From Devosia sp. FJ2-5-3 (GTDB lineage Bacteria > Pseudomonadota > Alphaproteobacteria > Rhizobiales > Devosiaceae), in NCBI RefSeq assembly GCF_029201545.1, contig NZ_CP104007.1, positions 1,460,501 to 1,524,500 on the forward strand: a stretch of DNA of 64,000 bases. Reading direction: 5' to 3'. The stretch's first letter is position 1. Every line of letters begins with the position of its first letter. The translations under genes were made by a program, and so were the position numbers. The notes below the pieces were generated by a model, which was not told where the DNA came from, made no database searches, and saw only the letters and a program-made list of their open reading frames with translations. This document shows positions 1-8,892 of the stretch, piece by piece.

Positions 1-1
1 C

Positions 2-409
2 ACCGTGATCACCGTGGCGTTCATCCCCGGCTTTGCCCGCGTGGCCCGGGCGCAGACGCTCTCGATAAAGCAGGAGCCTTTCGTCGAGGCGGCCATCGCC
101 ACCGGCGTGCGCACCCCGATCATCATCATCCGCCACATCATTCCCAATATCATGGCCCCGATCGTGGCGCTGATGACGCTGTGGGTGGCTTCGGCGATCC
201 GCATCGAGGCCTCGCTGAGCTTTCTCGGCATCGGCACGCGCCCGCCCAATCCGAGCTGGGGCAATATCATCCGCGACGGGCTCAACAGTCTTTTCGGGTC
301 GCCCTGGCCGATCATCGGCGCCGGTATTGCCATTACCCTGGTGGTGCTCTCGTTCAACCTCGTCGGCGACGCAATCCGCGATGCGCTCGACCCATCGACG
401 GCACGCTAG
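2..409 (+). CDS. Dipeptide/oligopeptide ABC transporter permease (DppC/OppC-like), 5'-truncated by window edge
   Basis: C-terminal about 135 residues of an inner-membrane permease of the peptide/nickel (DppC/OppC) family. The open frame runs in from before base 1, so the GTG at 5 is internal. The visible part holds the EAA-type cytoplasmic loop that contacts the ATPase (EAAIATGVRTPIIIIRHIIPN), then the family's conserved segment ASLSFLGIGTRPPNPSWG and a last membrane span, ending DAIRDALDPSTAR. The stop is 3 nt before the ATPase gene, so the two are co-transcribed. Substrate cannot be told from this piece; relatives carry di- and oligopeptides, and some carry opines, sugars or nickel. Confidence 0.93.
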   Translation, partial: TVITVAFIPGFARVARAQTLSIKQEPFVEAAIATGVRTPIIIIRHIIPNIMAPIVALMTLWVASAIRIEASLSFLGIGTRPPNPSWGNIIRDGLNSLFGSPWPIIGAGIAITLVVLSFNLVGDAIRDALDPSTAR

Positions 410-412
410 GAG

Positions 413-2287
413 ATGGCCATGAGCGCAATGGACAATATTGCCGACCAGAAATCTCCGAAGGCCGGCGCAGAGCCGGTGCTGTCGGTTCGCGACCTCAAGA
501 CCTCGTTCCTGACCCAGAAGGGCTGGGTGGAAATCGTCAAGGGCATCAGCTTCGACATCGCGGCGGAGGAAACCCTCGCCGTGGTGGGCGAAAGCGGGTC
601 GGGCAAGTCGGTGACGGCGCTGAGCGTGATGCGCCTGCTCGACTATGAGATGAGCCGGGTCGAAGGCTCGGTGAAGCTGGCGGGACGCGAACTGCTCTCG
701 CTCGGGCCCAACGAGATGCGCATGGTGCGCGGCCGGCAGATCGGGATGATCTTCCAGGAGGCGATGACCAGCCTCAATCCGCTGCAGACCGTTGGCCAGC
801 AGATCGCCGAAGTGCTGACCATTCACGGGCTCTATTCGGGCCAGGAGGCCTATAAGGAAGCCGAGCGGCTGCTCGAACGCGTGCGTATTCCCGGGGCTGC
901 GTCGCGGCTCAAGGACTATCCGCATGCCCTTTCGGGCGGCATGCGCCAGCGCGTGATGATTGCCATGGCGCTGGCCTGCAAGCCCAAGCTTCTCATCGCC
1001 GACGAGCCGACGACGGCGCTCGACGTGACTATTCAGGCGCAGATCCTGCAGCTGATCAAGCAGTTGCAGAAGGAAGAGGGGATGGGCGTTCTGTTCATCA
1101 CCCACGATATGGGCGTGGTGGCGGAAGTGGCCGACCGGACCGTGGTGATGCTGCAGGGCAAGGCGGTCGAGTCCGACAAGACCGAGAACATCTTTGCTCA
1201 TGCCCAGAACCCCTATACGCGGGCGCTGATCGCGGCCGTGCCGCGGCTGGGTGAAGGCAACAAAAAGGGGCCCCAGCACTTCCCGATCCTCGACCGGGCC
1301 ACGGGCCTCGTGGTGACGGGGCGCGAGCGGCCAGACACGGTGCAACACAAGGCCGAGCCGGTGCTGCGGGTGAAGAACCTCATCAAGCGGTTCGACATTG
1401 CGGGTGGCCTTTTCAGCGGGCCGGTCGGGCGCGTGCATGCGGTGGAAAATGTGAGCTTCGACCTGCGCGGAGGGGAAACCCTGTCGCTGGTGGGCGAGTC
1501 CGGTTGCGGCAAATCGACGACGGGCCGGGCGGTGATGCGGCTGATCGAGCCGCAGAGCGGGGAGGTCAATCTCGGGGGCACCGATATCCGCGCGCTGGAC
1601 AAGGAGCGCATGCGCGACATGCGCCGGCATATCCAGATGATATTCCAGGACCCCTATGCGAGCCTTAATCCGCGCATCAAGATCGGCGATGCCATTGCCG
1701 AACCGTTTTTGACGCACAAATTGGGCACCAAGAAGCAGGCGCGCGACAAGTCGATGGATCTGCTGGAGCGGGTCGGGCTCAATGTCGAGATGGCCGGGCG
1801 CTATCCCTCGCAGTTTTCGGGCGGGCAGCGGCAGCGCATCTGCATCGCCCGGGCGCTGTCGCTCGAGCCCAAGGTGATCGTGGCCGATGAGAGCGTTTCG
1901 GCGCTCGACGTTTCGATCAAGGCGCAGGTGGTCAATCTGATGATGGATCTGCAGGAGCAGTTCGGGCTGTCCTATCTCTTCATCTCGCACGACATGGCGG
2001 TGGTGGAGCGGATCAGCCATCAGGTGGCGGTGATGTATCTGGGTGAGATCGTCGAGCGCGGGCCGGTGGCGTCCGTGTTCGGCAATCCGCAGCATCCCTA
2101 TACCAAGCGGCTGATGGCGGCGGTGCCGGTGCCCGATCCGGCGCGGCGCACGCAATTGCGGCCGGTCAGCAATGATGAGATCAAGAGCCCGATCCGCAAG
2201 GTGGACTATGTGCCGCCAAATCGGGAGTACCGCGAAGTCTCGCCGGGCCATATCGTGCAGGCGTGGGGCGATGACTGGAAGGTTTAG
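413..2287 (+). CDS. Peptide-type ABC transporter, fused dual ATP-binding protein (DppD-DppF)
   Basis: 624-aa ATPase carrying both nucleotide-binding domains of a peptide-type importer in one chain, where many systems have separate DppD and DppF. Walker A motifs lie at residues about 59-66 (GESGSGKS) and 361-368 (GESGCGKS). Signature motifs are LSGGMRQR and FSGGQRQR, and Walker B regions are [12 protein letters not shown] and [12 protein letters not shown]. Each half ends in the oligopeptide/dipeptide transporter C-terminal extension ([24 protein letters not shown]). Start ATG 413 follows the permease stop by 3 nt. The second Walker B has ADES in place of the usual ADEP, which is common in these fusions. 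It energises uptake with the permease just upstream; the binding protein gene must lie before the window. Confidence 0.95.
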   Translation: MAMSAMDNIADQKSPKAGAEPVLSVRDLKTSFLTQKGWVEIVKGISFDIAAEETLAVVGESGSGKSVTALSVMRLLDYEMSRVEGSVKLAGRELLSLGPNEMRMVRGRQIGMIFQEAMTSLNPLQTVGQQIAEVLTIHGLYSGQEAYKEAERLLERVRIPGAASRLKDYPHALSGGMRQRVMIAMALACKPKLLIADEPTTALDVTIQAQILQLIKQLQKEEGMGVLFITHDMGVVAEVADRTVVMLQGKAVESDKTENIFAHAQNPYTRALIAAVPRLGEGNKKGPQHFPILDRATGLVVTGRERPDTVQHKAEPVLRVKNLIKRFDIAGGLFSGPVGRVHAVENVSFDLRGGETLSLVGESGCGKSTTGRAVMRLIEPQSGEVNLGGTDIRALDKERMRDMRRHIQMIFQDPYASLNPRIKIGDAIAEPFLTHKLGTKKQARDKSMDLLERVGLNVEMAGRYPSQFSGGQRQRICIARALSLEPKVIVADESVSALDVSIKAQVVNLMMDLQEQFGLSYLFISHDMAVVERISHQVAVMYLGEIVERGPVASVFGNPQHPYTKRLMAAVPVPDPARRTQLRPVSNDEIKSPIRKVDYVPPNREYREVSPGHIVQAWGDDWKV

Positions 2288-2326
2288 GGCCCTGGTGGCA
2301 ATGACGAGAGTAGAAGGACAGGTTTC

Positions 2327-3316
2327 ATGAGTTTTCAGGCATTGGTCACCAGCAAGGACGAGGCTGGCAAGGTCTCGTCGCGGGTCGAGACGATCGGTGA
2401 CGATCGCTTGCCAGAAGGCAATGTGACGGTCGATGTGGAATGGGCGGGGCTCAACTATAAGGACGGGCTGTGCCTGACCGGGGCTGGCGGGCTGGTGCGA
2501 AACTATCCGCATGTGGCGGGCATCGATTTTGCCGGGACCGTCGCCGAAAGCAGTGATGACCGCTACAAGGCGGGCGACAAGGTGCTGCTGACGGGCTGGC
2601 GCGTGGGTGAGGCCCATTGGGGCGGCTATGCGCAGCGGGCGCGGGTCAATGCCGACTGGCTTGTGTCGGTGCCGGAACTGCTCTCCACCCGCGATACCAT
2701 GGTGGTGGGCACGGCCGGGCTGACGGCCATGCTGGCGGTGGATCGGCTCGAAAAGCTGGGGCTGACACCGGAAGCGGGCGAGGTGCTGGTGACCGGCGCG
2801 GCTGGTGGCGTGGGCTCGATCGCGCTCTCGATTCTGGGCAAGCTGGGCTACACAGCGGTGGCGGTTTCCGGGCGGCCGGAGCATGCCGAGACGCTGAAGG
2901 GTCTTGGCGCCAGCGAGATCATCGCGCGCGATGATTTCCTGGGGCAGCCGGACAAGCCGCTGGAATCGGCGCGCTGGGCGGGGCTGATCGACAATGTCGG
3001 CGGCAAAATGCTGGCCAAGGCGCTCAAGCAGATGAAGTATAATGGCATCGCCACGGCTATCGGCAATGCCGGCGGGATCGGGCTCGATACCAATGTGTTG
3101 CCGTTCATCCTGCGCGGGGTGACGCTTGCGGGCATCGACAGCGTGATGCAGCCCTATGCCAATCGCGTTCCGGCCTGGAACCGGATTGCCGAGATCTTCG
3201 ATCTCGGGACTTATGATGCGCTGGTCGAGGAAATCGGGCTGGACGCGCTGCCGGATGCGGCGGAGCGGATTTTGGCCGGCCAGGTGCGCGGGCGCACCAT
3301 CGTCAAGCTGCGCTAG
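2327..3316 (+). CDS. MDR-family NADPH:quinone/acrylyl-CoA reductase (AcuI/YhdH-like)
   Basis: 329-aa zinc-independent medium-chain reductase. The N-terminal GroES-like fold includes VEWAGLNYKDGLCLTGAGG and HVAGIDFAGTV; the nucleotide-binding motif VLVTGAAGGVGS lies near residue 155; the C-terminus GQVRGRTIVKL is typical of YhdH/AcuI. AcuI reduces acryloyl-CoA to propionyl-CoA with NADPH, and YhdH relatives reduce quinone-like or enoyl substrates. Placed 39 nt after the ABC ATPase and 11 nt before a 2-hydroxyacid dehydrogenase, so it is probably in the same catabolic operon. No zinc-binding cysteines of classical alcohol dehydrogenases are present. Family is clear; the physiological substrate is inferred only. 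Confidence 0.9.
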   Translation: MSFQALVTSKDEAGKVSSRVETIGDDRLPEGNVTVDVEWAGLNYKDGLCLTGAGGLVRNYPHVAGIDFAGTVAESSDDRYKAGDKVLLTGWRVGEAHWGGYAQRARVNADWLVSVPELLSTRDTMVVGTAGLTAMLAVDRLEKLGLTPEAGEVLVTGAAGGVGSIALSILGKLGYTAVAVSGRPEHAETLKGLGASEIIARDDFLGQPDKPLESARWAGLIDNVGGKMLAKALKQMKYNGIATAIGNAGGIGLDTNVLPFILRGVTLAGIDSVMQPYANRVPAWNRIAEIFDLGTYDALVEEIGLDALPDAAERILAGQVRGRTIVKLR

Positions 3317-3327
3317 GGGAAGACGTG

Positions 3328-4284
3328 ATGCCGGTCGTGATCGCGCATAATTATGATGAGCGGCTGGCGGCCAAGGTCGCGGCCGTGTTGCCCGAGGGCG
3401 TGGATTTTCGCGCCCTTGGGGCGCGTGTGGAGACGGCCTGGAGGGTGCCGGCGGAGGCCGAAATTCTGCTCATCAACCAGAACAGCCCGGATATTGGGCT
3501 GCACCGGGGGATGGAAAAGCCCGAGGGCTGGCCGTTCAACCTCAAATTTGTGCAGCTGCGTTCGACCGGCATCGACAAATATCCGGACTGGATTTTCGAG
3601 GTGCCGCAGGTCTGCGTCACGCGCGGCGGCTATGCCGTGCCGATCTCGGAATATGTGCTGGCCGCGATGCTGGCGCAGGTGAAGCTGATCCCGGAAATCT
3701 GGGTGAAGGCGGGGAGCGAATGGCAGCCGCGCCCGAAGCTCGGAACGCTCAACGGGCAAACGCTCGGGATCATCGGCTTTGGCGAGATCGGCAAAGCGAT
3801 TGCCGAAAAGGCGCTGACCTTCGGGATGGCGGTGATCGGCACCAAGCGGTCGAACGGGCCGAGCGGGATGGACGGCGTCGAGATCGTCTCGCTGGCCGAG
3901 CTGATATCGCGCTCGGACCATATCGTGGTGGCGACGCCGCTCACCGACGAAACGGCGGGCATGCTCAATGTCGAGACCCTGGCGGGGATCAAAGAGGGCG
4001 CCCATCTGATCAATATCGGCCGGGGGCAGGTGATCACCGAGGATGGCCTCAAGGCCGCGCTCGACGGCAAGCTCGGCGCAGCGACGCTGGATGTGACGGT
4101 GCCGGAGCCGCTGCCCGACGGGCACTGGCTCTATGCGCACCCCAAGGTGCGGATTTCGCCGCATATTTCGGGCAGTTCGCCGCAGAGCGACCAGAATGTG
4201 ACGGAATTTTTCCGCCGCAATCTCGAGCGCTATCTCGCCGGCGAGCCCCTCGAGGGTGTGGTCGATCCGCAGGCGCGGTACTGA
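3328..4284 (+). CDS. D-isomer-specific 2-hydroxyacid dehydrogenase family protein
   Basis: 318-aa NAD(P)-dependent dehydrogenase. The Rossmann motif GIIGFGEIGKAIAEK lies in the middle. The catalytic Arg is in INIGRGQVI, the acidic residue in VPEPLPDGHWLYAHP, and the catalytic His in ISPHISGSSPQS, matching the Arg-Glu-His triad of the family. ATG 3328 is preferred over GTG 3325 because GGGGA, overlapping the upstream stop codon, then sits 7 nt away. Relatives reduce 2-oxoacids such as glyoxylate, hydroxypyruvate or phenylpyruvate. Its position between an enoyl-type reductase and a HisD-family dehydrogenase suggests a step in degradation of the compound imported by the ABC system; that is inference. 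Confidence 0.9.
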   Translation: MPVVIAHNYDERLAAKVAAVLPEGVDFRALGARVETAWRVPAEAEILLINQNSPDIGLHRGMEKPEGWPFNLKFVQLRSTGIDKYPDWIFEVPQVCVTRGGYAVPISEYVLAAMLAQVKLIPEIWVKAGSEWQPRPKLGTLNGQTLGIIGFGEIGKAIAEKALTFGMAVIGTKRSNGPSGMDGVEIVSLAELISRSDHIVVATPLTDETAGMLNVETLAGIKEGAHLINIGRGQVITEDGLKAALDGKLGAATLDVTVPEPLPDGHWLYAHPKVRISPHISGSSPQSDQNVTEFFRRNLERYLAGEPLEGVVDPQARY

Positions 4285-4353
4285 CCCCTATTGTTTCTTT
4301 TCACGGATGGCCCCAGGGGCCGGACGCAGCCTTTCCATGCTGGAGGATAGTTC

Positions 4354-5658
4354 ATGCCGATTTGGCTCAAGCGCGGTAAAAATGTCGAGGAGCGGGCCGA
4401 TGCCGACCGGCAGGTGCGCGCCACGGTCGAGGCCATATTGTCGGACATCGAAAAACGCGGCGATGCGGCGATCCGCGACCTCTCGATCAAGTTCGATAAA
4501 TGGGATCGGAAAGATTTTCGGCTGACCAAGGCCGAGATCGACGAGTGCATCGCCCAGCTTTCGGACGAGGATATTCGCGACATCGAGTTTGCGCAGACCC
4601 AGGTGCGTAATTTTGCGCAGAAGCAGCGGGACACCATGCTCGATCTCGAGGTGGAAACGCTGCCGGGCGTTATTCTCGGGCACAAGCATGTGCCGATCAG
4701 CGCGGTAGGGTGTTATGTGCCGGGGGGCAAATATCCGCTCCTGGCCTCGGCGCATATGTCGGTGCTGACGGCCAAGGTGGCCGGATGCCCGCGCGTGATC
4801 ACCTGCGCGCCGCCGTTCAACGGCAAGCCGGCTCCCGCGATCGTTGCCGCACAGGCCATGGCGGGGGCGGACGAAATTTATGTGCTCGGCGGCATCCAGG
4901 CCATTGGCGCGATGGCCATCGGGACGGAGAGCATCGACCCCGTCGACATGTTGGTGGGGCCGGGCAATGCCTTCGTGGCCGAGGCCAAGCGGCAGCTTTA
5001 CGGGCGCGTCGGGATCGATCTCTTCGCCGGGCCGACCGAGACGCTGGTCATTGCCGACGAGACGGTGGATGGCGAGCTCTGCGCCACCGATCTGCTGGGG
5101 CAGGCCGAGCATGGGCCGACGTCTCCGGCAATCCTGTTGACCAATTCCGAAAAGCTGGCGCGGGAGACGATGGCGGAAATCGAGCGGTTGCTGGAAATCC
5201 TGCCAACGGCCGATATCGCGCGGAAGTCTTGGGCCGATTATGGCGAGGTGATCGTCTGCGAGTCTTATGAGGAAATGCTGGCCGAAGCCGATCGCATTGC
5301 CTCCGAGCACGTCCAGGTTATGACCGACAGGGACATGTGGTTCCGGGACAATCTGCGCAATTTCGGGGCGCTGTTCCTCGGGCCGCGCACCAATGTGGCC
5401 TATGGCGACAAGGTGATCGGCACCAACCACACGCTGCCGACGATGAAGGCGGCGCGCTATACGGGCGGGCTGTGGGTCGGCAAATTCCTCAAGACCTGCA
5501 CCTGGCAGACGGTGAAGACCGACGAGGCCTCGGCGATGGTGGGCGAGTATGGCTCGCGCCTCTCCATGCTCGAAGGGTTCGTTGGGCATGCCGAGCAGGC
5601 CAATATTCGCGTGCGGCGCTATGGCGGGCGCAATGTGCCTTATGGCGGCAAGGCATAA
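4354..5658 (+). CDS. HisD-family NAD-dependent dehydrogenase (histidinol dehydrogenase paralogue)
   Basis: 434-aa protein of the histidinol dehydrogenase fold. Conserved landmarks: [56 protein letters not shown] (Gln and His of the zinc site), ASEHVQV (catalytic Glu-His) and, at the C-terminus, [17 protein letters not shown] with the last zinc His. Bona fide HisD usually sits with histidine genes. Here the gene follows an ABC importer and a hydroxyacid dehydrogenase, and its GTNHTLPT and GHAEQANIR segments resemble the catabolic HisD-like clade that includes sulfopropanediol dehydrogenase HpsN. It therefore probably oxidises an alcohol to an acid in catabolism; a biosynthetic role is less likely but not excluded. 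Start ATG 4354 has GGAGGA upstream. Confidence 0.85.
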   Translation: MPIWLKRGKNVEERADADRQVRATVEAILSDIEKRGDAAIRDLSIKFDKWDRKDFRLTKAEIDECIAQLSDEDIRDIEFAQTQVRNFAQKQRDTMLDLEVETLPGVILGHKHVPISAVGCYVPGGKYPLLASAHMSVLTAKVAGCPRVITCAPPFNGKPAPAIVAAQAMAGADEIYVLGGIQAIGAMAIGTESIDPVDMLVGPGNAFVAEAKRQLYGRVGIDLFAGPTETLVIADETVDGELCATDLLGQAEHGPTSPAILLTNSEKLARETMAEIERLLEILPTADIARKSWADYGEVIVCESYEEMLAEADRIASEHVQVMTDRDMWFRDNLRNFGALFLGPRTNVAYGDKVIGTNHTLPTMKAARYTGGLWVGKFLKTCTWQTVKTDEASAMVGEYGSRLSMLEGFVGHAEQANIRVRRYGGRNVPYGGKA

Positions 5659-5787
5659 GCGCAGAACAAGGCAGCGCAAACAATCTGTTCGCGGGGGCAC
5701 GCGGCCCTTGCTCATTGGCCCCTTGTTGGCCTAGGAGCAAGCTAAGGCCCAGGGCATATTGTATAACTGTATTACAGGAGACTATCG

Positions 5788-6210
5788 ATGCTGACGCTCA
5801 AGCGGATCGACGTTCAGGACGCGCAGGTGCTGCTCAAGGGTGCACAGGAAAAGGCGCGGCAGATCGGCGTGCCGATGTGCATCGCCATCACCGATGAATC
5901 GGGCAATCTCATTGCGTTCGAGCGCATGGATGGCGGCAAGATCACGTCCATCACCATTGCCATCGACAAGGCTTTTACCGCTGCCGGCGCACGCAAGGCG
6001 ACTGGCGATTATGGTACGGCCAGCCAGCCCGGTTCGCCGGCCTACGGCATCAACTCGGCGATCAATGGCCGGTTGATGGTGGTGGCCGGTGGCCTGCCGA
6101 TCATCGTGGATGGCGAAGTCGTTGGCGGCATCGGCATCAGCTCGGGTTCGCCCGCGCAGGACACCGAAGTGGCCCAGGCCGGTATCGACGCGTTCCTCGC
6201 CAGCCTCTGA
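5788..6210 (+). CDS. GlcG/HbpS family protein (DUF336, heme-binding-like)
   Basis: 140-aa small protein of the GlcG/HbpS (DUF336) family: IAITDESGNLIAFERMDGG near the N-terminus, DKAFTAAGARKATGDYG in the middle and GEVVGGIGISSGSPAQDTEVAQAG at the end. Members accompany glycolate, propanediol and other catabolic operons; HbpS is an extracellular heme-binding sensor partner, while GlcG's job is unknown. There is no signal peptide, so a cytoplasmic location is likely. Start ATG 5788 has ACAGGAG 8 nt upstream. It is 130 nt from the HisD-like gene, so it may have its own promoter; the gap holds CTTGCTC...GAGCAAG inverted repeats and TTGTATAACTGTAT, which resembles a GntR/FCD-type operator half. 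Confidence 0.88.
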   Translation: MLTLKRIDVQDAQVLLKGAQEKARQIGVPMCIAITDESGNLIAFERMDGGKITSITIAIDKAFTAAGARKATGDYGTASQPGSPAYGINSAINGRLMVVAGGLPIIVDGEVVGGIGISSGSPAQDTEVAQAGIDAFLASL

Positions 6211-6253
6211 GGCAAGCGGGGAGGGGCATTGCCCCTTCATGGCCAGAGAGACC

Positions 6254-6288
6254 AAGGGGACGAGGCGCGCGCTTCGTCCCTTTTCTTT
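6254..6288 (+). terminator. Intrinsic terminator after the GlcG-like gene
   Basis: GGGACGA (6257-6263) pairs exactly with TCGTCCC (6274-6280), with extra G-C pairs inside and A-T pairs outside, followed by TTTTCTTTT. It lies 44 nt after the stop codon and closes the first plus-strand operon. Confidence 0.8.
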
Positions 6289-6586
6289 TGGCCAGCGGAC
6301 AAGTCCAAGACGCCCGTTGAGGATGCGATCGGCGGAACGTCGAGCGGCAGCCGCTTGCGCAAATTATGCTTCTGGAGTGGGCTGTGGCTATGTCGACGGC
6401 AAGCCCGTGTCCAGTGGGCTTGTGGCTGCCGTGATCAGCGAGACCGGGGATAGGGGCGCTGCAGCATAGGCGTTTCGCGACGTGCCGGCTGGCCAACCGG
6501 ACCCAAATTTCCAATCGTGGTGCAGGACGGGTAGTGCCCTCCGTGACCATGGGCTGGGCCGTATCGGTCGATGCCGCCGGCAGGGG
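6289..6586. other. Non-coding stretch between convergent operons; possible coding remnant
   Basis: About 300 bases between the terminator above and the 3' end of a minus-strand operon. No gene is recognised. A plus-strand frame at about 6360-6469 reads NYASGVGCGYVDGKPVSSGL... and stops at 6469. It looks protein-like but has no start or recognisable family, so it may be a gene remnant or chance. Confidence 0.4.
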
Positions 6587-7483
6587 TCAAGGCCTCTCCA
6601 GCCACGACAATGCGGAGGTGAGCATTTCCTCGATTTCGGTGCTGTTCCCGCTCTGCGCGCAGACGGCGAGTTCCCAGAGGCGATGATAGCCTGTCAGCGT
6701 ACGGACGCGCTCGCGATCGATCGACAGCCCGGTCACCCGCTCATAATGGCCGATGATGCGCTCGGTCAGGTCCCAGCTGATGAAACTCGAATAAACGAAC
6801 TCCTGATGCCGCTGCCCGATGCCGGAATCGGCGAAGTCGTACATGCCGTTAAGCGTGCCGGTCGCGTGGTCGAAGGCCATGTTCCAGCCGTGGCCATCGA
6901 AAAAGCCATAGATCTCATCCGGTTCGGCACTGGCAGTCGCCGCATAGACTTCGATGATCTGGCGCGCCTCGGCGCGGATATGCACCGGCAGAAGCGGCAG
7001 CGCGATTTTATCGACTGTTTGCGCGGGCAGCCATGCCTCGACCGGGACAGCGCCCGCAGCCCGCGCGGCGGCGGGGTCTATGGCGTGAATGGCCGCGTAA
7101 AAGTCAGCAAGAGCGGCGGCCAGCCGATCGCGCCGGGCTTCGGAGAGCCTTTCGTATTGAGCGGTGACCAGGTGTTCGCCGGGCAGGACGAGATGCTCGC
7201 TGAACGGGGCCGGGTGGCCATGGAGCCGCATATCGGGGACGGGGAGGGGGCTTAAAGGACGAACGAGGGCAAGGATGTCCACTTCGCGCCGCAGCGCTGC
7301 GAGGGCGTTGGTCTGGCGCGGAAACTTGAACAACCGCCCGGCAGTCTCGATGGCAACGGAATCCCAGCCGCTTCTGTGAAAGCGAAGGTTCTGGCGGTCC
7401 GTGTCCGGATAGAGTTCGCAGATGGCCGCTGCCATCTCTTCCTCGTCCCGCCAGACATGCTGATCACGGGAAGGCTGCGTCAT
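6587..7483 (-). CDS. Phosphotransferase family protein (APH/kinase-like)
   Basis: 298-aa protein with a protein-kinase/aminoglycoside-phosphotransferase-like fold. The Brenner-type catalytic loop is altered: FFDGHGWNMAFD replaces the usual HGDxxxxN, but Asp and the Asn five residues later are kept. The metal-binding Asp follows in MYDFADSG. N-terminal part WDSVAIETAGRLFKFPRQ fits the nucleotide-binding lobe. The gene overlaps the preceding isomerase gene by ATGA, which implies translational coupling. As last gene of a sugar-uptake operon, it more likely phosphorylates a sugar or sugar-derived metabolite than an antibiotic. That is inference from context. Confidence 0.8.
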   Translation of the reverse strand: MTQPSRDQHVWRDEEEMAAAICELYPDTDRQNLRFHRSGWDSVAIETAGRLFKFPRQTNALAALRREVDILALVRPLSPLPVPDMRLHGHPAPFSEHLVLPGEHLVTAQYERLSEARRDRLAAALADFYAAIHAIDPAAARAAGAVPVEAWLPAQTVDKIALPLLPVHIRAEARQIIEVYAATASAEPDEIYGFFDGHGWNMAFDHATGTLNGMYDFADSGIGQRHQEFVYSSFISWDLTERIIGHYERVTGLSIDRERVRTLTGYHRLWELAVCAQSGNSTEIEEMLTSALSWLERP

Positions 7484-8322
7484 CTGAACCGGAGGCCTGC
7501 GCCCGCTGCGATGCCGAAGAGCCGGTCCCGGGCGGTGGCGTAGTCGGGTCCATCGAGGTGTTCAAGCATCAGCGGAACCTCGAAGGGCATGGCGTCGAGG
7601 CAGCGGAGATAGGTGGGATAGTCGAGATTGCCCTCGCCGATCATCACCTCGTCGAGATGGAGCGCCGCCTGATGGTGCAGCTTGATGTCCTTGGCGTGGC
7701 AACTGACGATATGGGGCCCGAGCTTTTCGAAGCACTCCCGGATCAACCGGCCGGTGTCGAAATAGGTCCGCGGGGTCATGACCAGGTTGACCGGGTCAAG
7801 ATGGGCGGCGAAGGCGGGGCGATCGATGGCGCGGATGAGGTCGAGATAGGCGTCGACGCTATCGGGCAGGGCATATTGCATCATCTCGAGCGCAAAGCGG
7901 GCGCGCGTCGGCTTTACCCGATCGATGATGTCGCGCGCCGTGGCGACGGTTGCGTCAAAGGCGTCGGCGGAGAGGTTTTTGGGGTGCGGCGCGTAGTCGG
8001 TGCCGGCGGCGAAGGAGCCGATATAATTGACCGCACATTTGGCGCCGACAGCATCGGCGAGCGCCAGGAGATTGCAGGCGCGGTCGATATTGGCGCGGCG
8101 AACGTCGTCTTCGGGGGTCAGCAGATTGCACCATATGCCGACCTCCGCGATCATCACGTCGGCCTGGGCAAAGCTTTTTTCGATGGCAAGCTGGCGATCC
8201 GTGTCAAAGAGATCGCAGGGCGGGCAATAGGCGGCGGAATAGCCGAAATCGCGATGGGCCCGCGCGAAGGCCTCAGGGTCGTCTGATCCCACGGGAAGTC
8301 CGTGCCCACCCAGCCTGATCAT
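7480..8322 (-). CDS. Sugar phosphate isomerase/epimerase (xylose-isomerase-like TIM barrel)
   Basis: 280-aa AP-endonuclease-2-type TIM barrel. Visible segments: FALEMMQYALPDSVDAYLDLIRAIDRPAFAAHLDPVNLV (metal-binding Glu and Asp/His region), HIVSCHAKDIKL and VMIGEGNLDYPTYL, and the closing PLMLEHLDGPDY with the last metal-binding Glu. Such enzymes isomerise or epimerise ketoses and inositol derivatives using a divalent metal. The ATG at 8322 is chosen over the one at 8334 because GGAG (inside the first ATGGAG) then sits 6 nt upstream. It lies in a sugar ABC operon and overlaps the kinase-like gene by 4 nt. A 22-nt GC-rich stem-loop separates it from the upstream VOC gene. Confidence 0.87.
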   Translation of the reverse strand: MIRLGGHGLPVGSDDPEAFARAHRDFGYSAAYCPPCDLFDTDRQLAIEKSFAQADVMIAEVGIWCNLLTPEDDVRRANIDRACNLLALADAVGAKCAVNYIGSFAAGTDYAPHPKNLSADAFDATVATARDIIDRVKPTRARFALEMMQYALPDSVDAYLDLIRAIDRPAFAAHLDPVNLVMTPRTYFDTGRLIRECFEKLGPHIVSCHAKDIKLHHQAALHLDEVMIGEGNLDYPTYLRCLDAMPFEVPLMLEHLDGPDYATARDRLFGIAAGAGLRFR

Positions 8323-8345
8323 GCCTGTCTCCATAATTGGTGGAT

Positions 8346-8375
8346 GCGGCGCCGCTCTGGGATAAGCGGCGCCGC
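8346..8375 (-). other. Strong intergenic stem-loop within the sugar operon
   Basis: GCGGCGCCGCT (8346-8356) and AGCGGCGCCGC (8365-8375) form a perfect 11-bp stem with an 8-nt loop, lying between the VOC stop codon and the start of the isomerase gene. There is no T-run on either side, so it more likely affects mRNA processing or stability than termination. Confidence 0.7.
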
Positions 8376-8389
8376 CGGGAGGATCCGCC

Positions 8390-8869
8390 TTAGGTCTGCG
8401 GCTCCTTGTCCTTATCCCATTCGAGGAGCTCTATGATTGCTCCCAATTGCGCGGTGCTGTCGAAATATTCGTAGCGCCCGTCGCTGCCTTCGAACTCGCC
8501 ATGCTGGATCATGGGCAGTCCCTTCTCCTCCAGAAAGGCACGACGATTGGTCATGTTCCTGGTGCGGAAGGCAAAGTGGTGGAACCCCGGGCCCTTTTCG
8601 TTGAGCTGGTCGCGCCAGGTGCTGGGCTCGGGGCCCGGCTCGAGGAATTCGAGATCGATATTGCCAAAGCGGAAAAGGGCCAGGCGGAAGGTGATGGTGG
8701 CGGGCTTGCCGAGATAGGTCGCCTGCGCAATTTCGGCTTCAGCCGATTTGCCCTGATGGGCCGGCTGCTTGCCGGTGAGATCGGCAAACCATGCCACTGA
8801 TTTTTCGAGATTGTCGGTGATGAAGCAGAGCTGCATCACGGCATCCTCGTCGAGCAGACGTTTATCCAA
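8390..8869 (-). CDS. VOC (vicinal oxygen chelate) family protein, sugar-operon copy
   Basis: 159-aa glyoxalase/bleomycin-resistance/dioxygenase-fold protein. It opens with MQLCFITDNLEKSVAWFADLTGK, has FGNIDLEFLEPGPEPS and FHHFAFRT in the middle and ends QLGAIIELLEWD. The start is probably TTG 8869, with AAAGGA about 9 nt upstream; ATG at 8836 would give a shorter form. VOC proteins bind a metal through His and Glu residues and catalyse isomerisations, epimerisations or C-C/C-O cleavage. With the aldo/keto reductase, isomerase and second VOC gene on the other side of the promoter, it probably acts on the imported sugar or its keto derivative. Confidence 0.85.
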   Translation of the reverse strand: MDKRLLDEDAVMQLCFITDNLEKSVAWFADLTGKQPAHQGKSAEAEIAQATYLGKPATITFRLALFRFGNIDLEFLEPGPEPSTWRDQLNEKGPGFHHFAFRTRNMTNRRAFLEEKGLPMIQHGEFEGSDGRYEYFDSTAQLGAIIELLEWDKDKEPQT

Positions 8870-8892
8870 TTGCCTGGTCCTTTACCTGGTCG

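Noticed and set aside
6137..6550. Minus-strand open frame across the terminator downstream of the GlcG-like gene
   Set aside because: Overlaps the GlcG gene and a clear terminator, no motif.
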